64,000 nt of DNA from NCBI RefSeq assembly GCF_050003625.1, contig NC_134398.1, positions 27,621,211 through 27,685,210 of the forward strand. The letters run 5' to 3'. The notes under the pieces are model-generated. The model worked only from the letters and a program-made list of their open reading frames with translations. It made no database searches and was not told the DNA's origin. The stretch comes from Haematobia irritans. Its lineage: Eukaryota > Arthropoda > Insecta > Diptera > Muscidae. A program made the translations under genes and the position numbers. Below, piece by piece: positions 1-10,100 of this stretch; within the stretch, counting starts at the first letter, position 1, and each line of letters starts with the position of its first letter.

Positions 1-297
1 GGCAAAGAGAAACTGGAAATGTATAAAGACAAAGTCTTAAGAATACCAATGCCAAAGTAAGTACTCCTAGAAAGCGTACTACATTGAAATGGGGTAACAT
101 ATTTTTCTTGTAGCTTGTCCTTGATAATTTTGTATGGTCCTGCCCGTTACCAATTTGAGCATGCTGTATTACGAGAAGATATTGTGGAGAGAAGAGTATG
201 TATTGCATACAGAGAATTTACTCCAATGTATCTAGAAGGGGGAACTTCTTATGACAAGGGTTTGATAGTAATAGAAAATGCAAAACAATTTTGGTAA
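1..297 (+). CDS. Alkbh4: ALKBH4-type 2-oxoglutarate/Fe(II) dioxygenase, C-terminal end (5' part outside window)
   Basis: Two exons are visible: 1-56, ending at a GTAAGT donor (57-62), and 114-297, after a TTCTTGTAG acceptor. The joined frame reads through IPMPKN, then LYGPARYQFEHAVLRED and RRVCIAYRE, and stops at 295-297. In the AlkB family the R-V-C-x-x-(F/Y)-R-E stretch carries the arginines that bind 2-oxoglutarate and substrate, and this form, followed by an acidic-glycine tail, is typical of ALKBH4 (known in animals as an actin-lysine demethylase with reported 6mA activity). Only about 80 C-terminal residues are present, so the iron-binding HxD is not in view. The gene converges on the zinc-finger gene at 370-1560. 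Confidence 0.8.
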
Positions 298-298
298 T

Positions 299-304
299 AA
301 TAAA
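299..304 (+). terminator. Poly(A) signal AATAAA of the ALKBH4-type gene
   Basis: AATAAA starts two bases after the TAA stop codon (295-297), so the 3' UTR is probably very short. Only 65 bp separate it from the stop codon of the opposing zinc-finger gene. Confidence 0.55.
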
Positions 305-369
305 TATATATGATATTAAAATAATGTTATTATAAATATAATGTCTCTATAAACATAATAACGATTTTG

Positions 370-1560
370 CTAACCAGTATCAACGTCAGTGGTGAAATAA
401 ATACTGCTATCGAACTCGGAATAATCAATATTGAATTGATGTGCTGGGGTCGCATCATCACTTTGTCCTACTTGAACTGTTTCGATGATGTCGAGAAGTG
501 TTACTTTGGGCGGCAATTTAATTTGATGTATACGTTTAATATGATGTCTCAAATTAGTAGTGGAACTAAGTACTTTTTGGCAAATTACACATCGATGTTC
601 CGAATGAGATTCTCTTATATGACGATATAAATCCGTGGCCAACTTAAAAGCCTGTGTGCAGAAGTTGCATACATGTGTTTTTAGAACATGCGTTTTTAGA
701 AAGTCTGATTTTGTAAAAGCTTGAGGGCAATATTGGCACATATATATTGCTTCATCTGAGGATGCAAGGCGTTCATCAGTATTAACAATTGAAGGTGTTT
801 TGAATGATCCTAGTTCGTTCATATCTTTTATTTCCACAGCTTTACAGTCTACTGTAAGGAGTTTAGGAAATGGATATATGTCTTCGCCATCACGTTCATT
901 AGGTGGCTTAATAAAACTTGCAGCAGGTTCCAGGGCGGTGGTTATGAGCTGTGTTACAACCAAAGATGAATTTTCATCAAAGGACTTTCGTACATTGGCA
1001 TTTCTTTCCTTTTCTGTAGTATTTGTAACTTCATCTTCTAGTAAGTCTTTGGTAAACGAGTGAACCTCTTCATCTAAAGGAGTTTCTTCCATTTCTTTCT
1101 GGTCGGTCGTTTCTAGCTCATTTTCTGATTCCTCTATTAAATGTTCTTCCACATATGATGTTTCGAGGTATTGATCATAGAGATTCTTCAAACTACTATT
1201 GGCAGTTTTTATTTTTCTGTAAAAATTGAAGCAATCCTTCAGAGTATTCAAACAGTGGCAACATAATGCAGGGAATACATCGGACAATTCCAAAGTAGCA
1301 ATCTAGAAAAAGATGTTTGTAACTCATAATAGAAAGTTGATTAGCTTTAGGCTTGTACCTACCGAATTGTTAAATATATCAAACATATCCAAAACACTTG
1401 TAAAATTAGTATTCTCCCCTGTGGACTCGTCCAATAATGTCTCCAGATAGTTGTCTTTCATCTTCACCCTATGACTCCATATATTAATATCGCCCTTTTG
1501 CAAGCAAATGCGACATGCTTGTTGCAACGATTCCAAATTAAAAAATTCTATACTCTCCAT
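370..1560 (-). CDS. ZAD/C2H2 zinc-finger protein (two exons, 376 aa)
   Basis: Exon 1 is 1560-1363 and exon 2 is 1302-370. The phase-0 intron has donor TCG|GTAGGT and acceptor TTTTTCTAG|ATT. The N-terminus is a zinc-finger-associated domain (ZAD): C16-x2-C19 in exon 1 pairs with C80-x2-C83 in exon 2, so the intron splits the domain. A Glu-rich linker (about residues 110-170) follows, then three C2H2 fingers at about 255-276, 278-299 and 304-325 (C-x2-C-x12-H-x4-5-H), and a 50-residue acidic tail. ZAD proteins are an insect-expanded class of nuclear DNA-binding factors that dimerise through the ZAD. Target and orthologue are not recognisable from the sequence. Three fingers is few for the class. 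Confidence 0.88.
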
Positions 1561-1864
1561 TGTAATATTTTATTTCTTTACAACAATGTTTGTTGTATAT
1601 ATTCAAAACAATTATTATTACTTTTTACTTACAGTGTGGCATACTATCAATATGCCTTAAAAACGCATAAAAGACTTTTGGTAATTAGGGCTGTTTTCTT
1701 TTAGTACAAGTATATGAATGAGGCAGAGAATGAAACAGACCAATTTTTGTCGGCTGCGACTGACACTAAATTTTTGCCTCCGGCGGCGTTGGCTTGACGG
1801 CTAAGCTGGTATAAATTTATCCATTCGGCCGCGGACAATTATCCATTATAAAATCAATTTGAGT

Positions 1865-2292
1865 GTGTAAATATAACCATAGCGATAGGCGGTAGGCGAA
1901 CACTTATTTACGTGTATTTCTTATGGGAAGCCCAAAATCCGCGACGGAATGCCGTGACGGCTAGCGGCGTGCGCTAAATTAAAACTTATTCTAACTCCTT
2001 GGCGAAAACTGGTATAGTGTTGCCATCGCTTATCAATTTTTTTAACTCACCACTAGGAATTGCTGTTGCCTGGACACGTGTAGATTATTTTTTCTTGAAA
2101 TAACTCAACAAATAACAAGCCATTGTATGTTTTTATTCAACTTCATTGTTTAATATTGTCAAAGCGTGCTGTATTGACAACAAAAACGCTAGGAAATGTG
2201 AAAAAGGGAATTATTCGCCGTCAAGCTTATTGTATTTGCCGTTGCGGCAAAAATGTTTCGCCTACCGCCTATCGCTATGGTTATATTTACAC
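1865..2292. repeat. Foldback: perfect 36-bp inverted repeat
   Basis: The sequence at 1865-1900, containing ccatagcgataggcggtagg, is repeated exactly as its reverse complement at 2257-2292, with about 356 bp between the arms. The arms are GC-richer than their surroundings. Probably the ends of another non-autonomous element inside the cluster. Confidence 0.7.
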
Positions 2293-2300
2293 ACTGAAGT

Positions 2301-2953
2301 TATGCGCTTTACAGACTATTAGTTATTCCGGACGGAATGTCGGTGTTTGTTAATAATCCTACAGTGTGTCGAATCAATACGACTTGTCGGCGAAGACTAA
2401 ATAATCGGCAAATGTGTTATCGATCCCATAAACATGCAGCAGTATCGATTATTCCTTCGGAGTTAACTTATAGTGTGTCCAATATGTGGGATATGTTCGA
2501 CACGAGCATAACTGATAATTTGTAATACGGTGTTCTCACCAAGCCGAATGAAGCCGATTTAAGTCGCCAATCGGAAAATTTGTTAATAATTGTCGTACTT
2601 TTGCCAAAAGTCAAATTCAACCCTAAGCAGTCACGGACTAAAAGAAAATCCAGTGCATCTCCAAAAAAAATGTAACACTGCCATCAGCTGTTTAAAAACA
2701 ATTTTTAATGCGCTTTACAGACTATCAGTTATTCCGGACGGAATGTCGGTGTTTGTAAAGTATCTTATAGTGTGTCGGATCGATACGACTTGTCGGCGAT
2801 GACTAAATAATCGGTAAATGTGTTATCGATCCCGTAAACATGCAGCAGTATCGATTATGCCTTCGGACCTAACTTATAGTGTGCACAATATATGGGATAT
2901 ATTCGACACGAGCACTGTCGTCCGGAATAACTGATAATCTGTAAAGCGCATAA
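2301..2953. mobile_element. Two tandem copies of a roughly 245-bp MITE
   Basis: Copy 1 is about 2301-2530 and copy 2 about 2708-2953. Copy 2 begins with atgcgctttacagactatca and ends, inverted, with the complement of that end (2916-2953). Copy 1 shares the same interior (for example cataaacatgcagcagtatc, with a one-base change) but its right end is degraded. Non-coding. Confidence 0.65.
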
Positions 2954-4154
2954 TTTATGAAATGCCCAAATAGTAATAAATATTTACTGCTGCGATTATT
3001 TATGACTCTGTACTACTTTGAATTTAATATTAGGGCTGTTTTCTTTTAGCACTGGATATGCTAAGCCGTTAAGGACTAAAAGAAAACAGAGTACTCGTTT
3101 ATCCAGGACATCTCCAAAAATATGCAACACTGTCATCAGCTGTTTAAAAACCATCACTGAAAATAAGTGAAATCTTGCATTTTTAATGTATTAAATGCTC
3201 CAATTAGTAATAAATATTTACTGCTGCGATTATTTATGACACTGTATCACTTTGAATTTCATGTTTTTCGATAAAATAGTCACAATAAATTGTTATTGTG
3301 AATCGAAGAAGCGTCTCTTTATCCAAATACAATCTGGCAACATCGGCGCGACTTGCACTGATGAGATGTTCTGGATAGAACGCCAGTGCAACAATGTTCT
3401 GGATAGCTCATACAAATGTTGCACCCAGTGCTAAAAGAAAACAGCCCTATTATTCGATAAATTAGTCACAATAAATTGCTATTGTGATCCTTAAAAGCGT
3501 CACTTTATCAACATGCAATCTGGCAACACCGACGCGACGTGCACTGATGAGATGTTCTGGATAGAACATCACAGCAACGATGTTCTGGATAGCCCTTACA
3601 AATGTTGCATCCAGTGCTAAAAGAAAACAGCCCTAATTTAAATTTTTAATTTGCTTCAAAATGTTTGAGAAATTATGCATTTCAATATGAGGATTACAGT
3701 TGAGAAATTATTGTTAATGTTTTGAATTTTTCGTAATGTTTTGAAATTTTCTTTCTGTTTTTTGTTGAGAACAATTTCTTAACAATTTCTCAAATTTAAT
3801 ATTACCCTAATTCTTTGAAAAAATGTTTGAATTGTAGTATTTTTCAAACTTTGTGTTTATTTGGCAATATCATATGACAATGTTGCCAGTATGATGCTTT
3901 CACAATTTTATTTCGCAACTGCAAATATTGGCAATGCTGTTGTGCCGAGCGAGGGTTGATTCATATGAAAATCGGCGCCAAAGGAGAATCAAAAATTTTT
4001 GTGTACACTGTCGAATACTGTCGGTTGTTGAACGTCGTTGTGGCGTCCTTTGCATTTTTATTTTAGTTTGTGGCTTAAACTAATAAAAGATATTCTATTT
4101 GCATACATTCCAAACCTTATCCCAAATATAACAATTCAATAGATACCAATAAAT

Positions 4155-7100
4155 ATGCCCAGAGCTAAAGCAAAAGCTAAGAAGGACGAGACTCCGAAAG
4201 AAGTGAAAGTTGTGAATACTAGTACTAGTGAGGAGTTATTTGATGCTTTACTAAAACAGGACGCTGAAAAAGCCAATGGTACAGAAAAGAATAATGAAAA
4301 ATTGCATAGTGATGCGGAAGAACCAAATGTAGCCCAAGAAGAGTCAAGCAAGATTCCAGTAAAACCGGCAAATGGAAACAAAGGCGGTGGTCGCGGAAAA
4401 AAGATAGAGAAGCCGGCGGAGAATAACGAGCAAGATGGGGAGAAAGAGCCGGTTAAAAAAACCGCGTCCAAGGGCAAAGGTAGGAAAGCGACGGCGGCAG
4501 ATGTTGAGGTTACAGCCAAAGAGACCGAAAACATCGAAACCAATGGTGGCGAGGTGGACAATGAATCCGAAGTGAAGCAAGAAACTGTTGTCAAAAGTAG
4601 TGGAAGAACCGGTGGCAGTAGGGGAAAGAAGGGCGCAAAGGCTGTTGCGGAGATCCCTGTAGAACAAAACGGTGGCCAAGAAAATGATATGGAAAATGGA
4701 ATATCTGAGGAAACAGAAAATCAAGAAGTCATAGAAACAAAACCTAAAGGCAGGGGAGGCAAAAAGACAGCAAAAACAGTTAAAGAGCCCATTCAAACCG
4801 AATCTCCAAAGGAGAATTCTGTGGCTGATAAAAAGGTGGAAGATGTCAAAACATCAGCAAAGACTGGTGGTCGAAAGAAAAAAGTTGACGAGACAAAGGA
4901 AACTGTTTCCACATCCCAAAAAGGTAGGTTAATAAATCGAAGTAGTTTTTATTAATTAAATTCAAAAATATCTCATTTAGATACAGAGAATGGCATCAAT
5001 GGTGAAGAGGATCTGAATATAGAACCAAATCCACCAAAGAAAAGGGGGCGAGCGGCCACAAAGAAACCTGCTGCCAAAATAGAAAATGACCAAGAAGAGC
5101 CTCCTAAAGCCGAAACCGAATTGCCCGAAAAGAAACCATCGAAGAGAGGAGCAAAAGCATCAGCTAAAGTAAACAATGATATGCCTAAGACTGAAGAAAT
5201 TCCTAAAGAAGAACCAGAAATACCAGCTAAGAAAGCCACAAAGAGAGCTGCAGCAAAAGAAGCAGTCAAAGAAAAAGCTGATGTAGAAAAGGTCCCAGCA
5301 AAAAAGGCGAGAGGTGGAGCTAAAGTAAATAACAAGATAGAGGAGAATACGGAAGATCATTCAAACGAAAAGTCCGAGCCTATTGAAGAACCCCCAACAA
5401 AAAGTAAATTCTATAATTAGTATGTGATCATAAGTTTGAAAATTATATATATTTTTAGAACGATCCCGTAAAGAGCCCAGTGTTGAGAAGGAATTGAAAC
5501 CTCAAGAGGAAAAGCCTAAAAAGGGTAGGGGAGGAAAAAGGAAAGCAGAAAAGGCTGATACAAATGAAGACGTTGAAGTCAAACAGGAAAAGAAAGAAGA
5601 CGAGGTTGTTGCTCAAGAAACTTCAGTGCCAGGTATGATATTGTCACAATATCTTTTTTTTTGTGGAATGAGAACGTCTTCAAGTTATGGCCAATATTTG
5701 ATACAACTGGGAAGCCAAATGTATGCAATTCAATAATTAATGCTTCGATGTTTTTTGGACAAGTTGAAAATAGCAAAACTTTAATTCGACCAAGTTCGTG
5801 GTATTAGCATAATGAGAATGATCCTGAACAAATCGCAAGGACGAAGAAGATCATATGAAATGGCATGTGACATTTTAAGAACATGCTGATGAACTGCACT
5901 CATGCGGTGTACGGCGGCAGATAGCAAAAAGGGTGACTGCAGATATTGCTAAAAGCAATATATGTATATTTTTGTACTTCAGGATCTATTGAACAAAAAA
6001 AAAAATGGAAAATGTTTACATTTTAAAATGTTACCTACATCAATTTTTTGGCGTATTTCTACTTTTTATTGGAGCGCAAATCAAAAATACAGGATTTTCC
6101 GCATTGACAATTTATTCCGACAACATTTTAACAGACTGATAAATCAAAGTATTTTTCATCGTTAGCCACCTTTTTCTCATCATTCGGGTAACATACGGAT
6201 ACCGAGACGAAAAACCATACGTCCACAAATGGATCGATTTTTTTTCTCATAAGAATTCAAATGCAGATAAGTCAGGTCATGCATCATCCATCGACTGCAA
6301 GAAGTGGTAATCAGAAGGAGAAATTTCTGAGCTATACGGCGGGTGGGGGTAGTACATCCCATTTTTGTCCGAGCTTTATCGTATTGGAAAATTATCTTGT
6401 TGGGCCTATGGTAGATGGTATAAAAAAGCTACATGAGTTGGTTGGAAAAATTTTATTGTTAAATTGCGACAAAACGTTTATCAAAACAAGCACTAACTGT
6501 TCCAAAAAATCTTTTGAAGTATATGAAGACATAAAAAGGGAACCAGATATACTATAGGGTAAATTTTTTGTATGACCCTCCATTTATTAGGCATGAAAAG
6601 TAGGTAAGGGTCAATGACCCACAAATGTGCAAAATATTTATAGATTATGGTCACGGTTGCCAAACGAGTTACAAATAATCTTCCAAATTTTGAACAATTC
6701 TCATTTTGAAAATTTTAATCGAAGTTTGCACTCTGGGGCCAAATCACCGCAGTCGAAATCGAAATCGAATCGTACTTCGTCATCGTAATGTAGTTTACGC
6801 GGATCACCGCAGTCGTTATCGAATTGTTCTACTCGAAGTTGAACACGATAGGTAGCATGCCATCGAAAAAGAAGTATGTAGTGATTTTGAGAGGAAAAAA
6901 GGTAAACAAAAAGAAACAAAAAGTTGGTGAAAATGTAAGTATCATTCCATTTTGGCAAAATACATTTAAGAAAATATATTATTAGTTGCATTTAGGAAAA
7001 GTAGCCGCTTCAAAAAAAACTTATTTTTTCGAACATATTTAAAAGCTTTTTTGACAGACGAAAACGTCTTTTAAATCTATGGATGTCAAAAACACATTTA

Positions 7101-10100
7101 GTTAAAAGCATTCACTTCAAAATAGAATCACTCTACTTCAGGCAATGCTAAAGGACTGCTTTTATCACGAATATTTTTCCTTATTAATGCCACTTTGAAC
7201 CCTAAAACGAGGAAAACAAAAAAACACTTGGATTCATAATATACTTTTACACATATATTTCAACACACAAAAACAATATAAATTTCTCAGAAATAACATA
7301 ATTTGATCATAAAAACTTATTTGGAAATTCTCTTTCGCTTCCAATTTCTTATTACCCTAGTTTACAGCAATGTAAAAAAAAACAGTAGTAGACAAAATAA
7401 ATTACGATCGAATGCGGTGATCCAAAAATTTACTACGATCGAAATGTTTCTCTCTACGAAACTGAACTCGATGACGAATGCGGTGATTTGATTTGGGGAA
7501 ATTCTTTTCTTTCCAAAAAATATTTTATTAGATATATATCATTCAAAATTTTTGCCTTATTAATTAAAGACAATAAGATTGTAGACAGCTTTTTTATATC
7601 ATTTGACCGATATTTGAAGAAAATCAGTAAATATTGTGATAAGTGAGGGCAACTCTAATAAAAATTTCATAATACAAGGCAAACTTGCTAGCCAAAAAGA
7701 ATCCATCTGAACTTATGACGATTTCGTTTGGAAAAAAGGACACTGTCGTATCCCTCACAATATAATGAATTTACAATAACTTTGAAATTGCATTATCATT
7801 TGGGTGAAAGTACAAAGAGGGAAAAAGTAGTGTAACACCAAGGCAACATATTTTTTACAAATGCCCTTAGTTATTCTAAGCGAGTATTTAAAAAAAATTG
7901 CATTATAAATACTAACGGATAATCTATTTCATTCTAATTTCTCTGTACTAAAAATCGTTAAAAATATATGTATGTTCTAGTAGATTAATTAGAGTTGAAC
8001 AGAACAAGTATTTACGACCGTAAATTCGGCCGGATCGAATCTTAAAAACCATGAATAATATTTTGAAAAACCTTTCGTCGTAACAGGATTCTTCAAATGG
8101 TACGCTTCCCAAAGTTAAAGTTACCCCTATTACTGGAATACTACTCTAGCTTCGGCAAATTTGGATAATCAGTGCGCCTTCTATCCACAGTTGCCACCCG
8201 AGCCTTAAATAATCTACCAACCGATTTTAACTTCTACCCACTTGGGAAAGTTACTTTTTTTTGGTGGTGCCACTGTGGTGCAATGGTTAGCATGCCCGCC
8301 TTGCATACACAAGGTGGTGGGTTCGATTCCTGCTTCGACCGAACCCAAAAAAGTTTTTCAGCGGTGGATTATCTCACCTCAGTAATGCTGGTGACATTTC
8401 TGAGGGTTTCACAGCTTCGGACTCGGCTATAAAAAAAGGAGGTCCCTTGTCATTGAGCTTAACATGGAATCGGGCAGCACTCAGTGATAAGAGAGAAGTT
8501 CACCAATGTGGTATAACAATGGACTGAATAGTCTAAGTGAGCCTGATACATTGGGCTGCCACATAACCTAACCTTACCTATCCTAGAGGGTCCTTACCAA
8601 AAACTTGGAGCGATATAAAGCAAATTGAACTCAGCTAATTACGGACCTGGAGCTATAAAAAGCAATTAAAACTAATTACGGACTTAGGTATATAGCAAAC
8701 TATGGACCGATACTTTATACATCTCTTTGTGGAAATAAAGGGTGATTCTTTTGAGGTTAGGATTTTAATGCATTAGTATTTGACAGATCACGTGGGATTT
8801 CAGACATGGTGTCAAAGAGAAAGATGCTCAGTATGCTTTGACATTTCATCATGAATAGACTTACTAACGAGCAACGCTTGCAAATCATTGAATTTTATTA
8901 CCAAAATCAGTGGCAGAAAATCCGCTTTTTTATCGACAAATTTTGTTCAGCGATGAGGCTCATTTCTGGTTGAATGGCTACGTAAATAAGCAAAATTGCC
9001 GCATTTGGAGTGAAGAGCAACCAGAAGCCGTTCAAGAACTGCCCATGCATCCCGAAAAATGCACTGTTTGGTGTGGTTTGTACGCTGGTGGAATCATTGG
9101 ACCGTATTTTTTCAAAGATGCTGTTGGACGCAACGTTACGGTGAATGGCGATCGCTATCGTTCGATGCTAACAAACTTTTTGTTGCCAAAAATGGAAGAA
9201 CTGAACTTGGTTGACATGTGGTTTCAACAAGATGGCGCTACATGCCACACAGCTCGCGATTCTATGGCCATTTTGAGGGAAAACTTCGGAGAACAATTCA
9301 TCTCAAGAAATGGACCGGTAAGTTGGCCACCAAGATCATGCGATTTGACGCCTTTAGACTATTTTTTGTGGGGCTACGTCAAGTCTAAAGTCTACAGAAA
9401 TAAGCCAGCAACTATTCCAGCTTTGGAAGACAACATTTCCGAAGAAATTCGGGCTATTCCGGCCGAAATGCTCGAAAAAGTTGCCCAAAATTGGACTTTC
9501 CGAATGGACCACCTAAGACGCAGTCGCGGTCAACATTTAAATGAAATTATCTTCAAAAAGTAAATGTCATGGACCAATCTAACGTTTCAAATAAAGAACC
9601 GATGAGATTTTGCAAATTTTATGCGTTTTTTTTTAAAAAAAAGTTATCAAGCTCTTAACAAATCACCCTTTACCTCTAAGATGCTCAATTTCATGCAAAT
9701 CGGATAAAAATTACGGTATCTGGAAACCCAGAAAGTCAAATCGGGAGACCGATATATATGGGGGTCTTTACCAGAATATGGACCGATGCACGACATATTC
9801 GGCCCACCTATTTAATGAGCGAAAATACCTCTAAATTTTCAATTTCAAGCAAATCGGGTAAAAATTTCAAGCAAATCGGGTAAAAATAAAATCGGGAAAT
9901 ATGTAGGTCTATATGGGGGCTATACCAGAACATAGACCGATACACACCATATTCGGCAAACCTATTAAAGAAGCGAAAATACCTCAAGATTTGCAGTTTC
10001 ATGCAAATCTGGTAAAAATTGCGATGTCGATAAGCTCCAGAAGTAAAATCAGGAAATAGGTCTATATGGGGCCTATACCAGAGCATGGATCGATACACAC

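Larger units (their letters stand above)
1685..3636. mobile_element. Cluster of nested MITE-like elements bounded by 20-bp perfect terminal inverted repeats
   Basis: The outer ends are perfect 20-bp inverted repeats: ttagggctgttttcttttag at 1685-1704 and its complement at 3617-3636. Further copies of the same terminus lie inside, at 3030-3049 (left-type) and 3431-3450 (right-type, one mismatch). The interior has directly repeated blocks (about 3268-3445 against 3453-3636, and about 2975-3025 against 3208-3258). This looks like repeated insertion or tandem duplication of one non-autonomous DNA element. No transposase is seen. A clear target-site duplication is not visible. Confidence 0.65.
1561..4154. 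other. Intergenic region between divergent zinc-finger and Rrp1 genes, largely MITE-derived
   Basis: This stretch holds the presumed promoters of the zinc-finger gene (at its left end) and of Rrp1 (about 3640-4154). The centre (1685-3636) is a cluster of inverted-repeat elements listed separately. I see no TATA box at the expected distance from either start. The last 500 bp before Rrp1 are unique-looking and AT-rich. Confidence 0.6.

Noticed and set aside
4136..5360. Antisense open frames across Rrp1 exons 1 and 2 (up to 152 aa)
   Set aside because: Shadow frames caused by the Lys/Glu-biased composition of the Rrp1 N-terminus; no splice or domain support.
8267..8340. True tRNA gene
   Set aside because: A and B boxes are present, but the acceptor stem does not pair and the sequence continues into a repeated body found six times. 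It is a SINE head.
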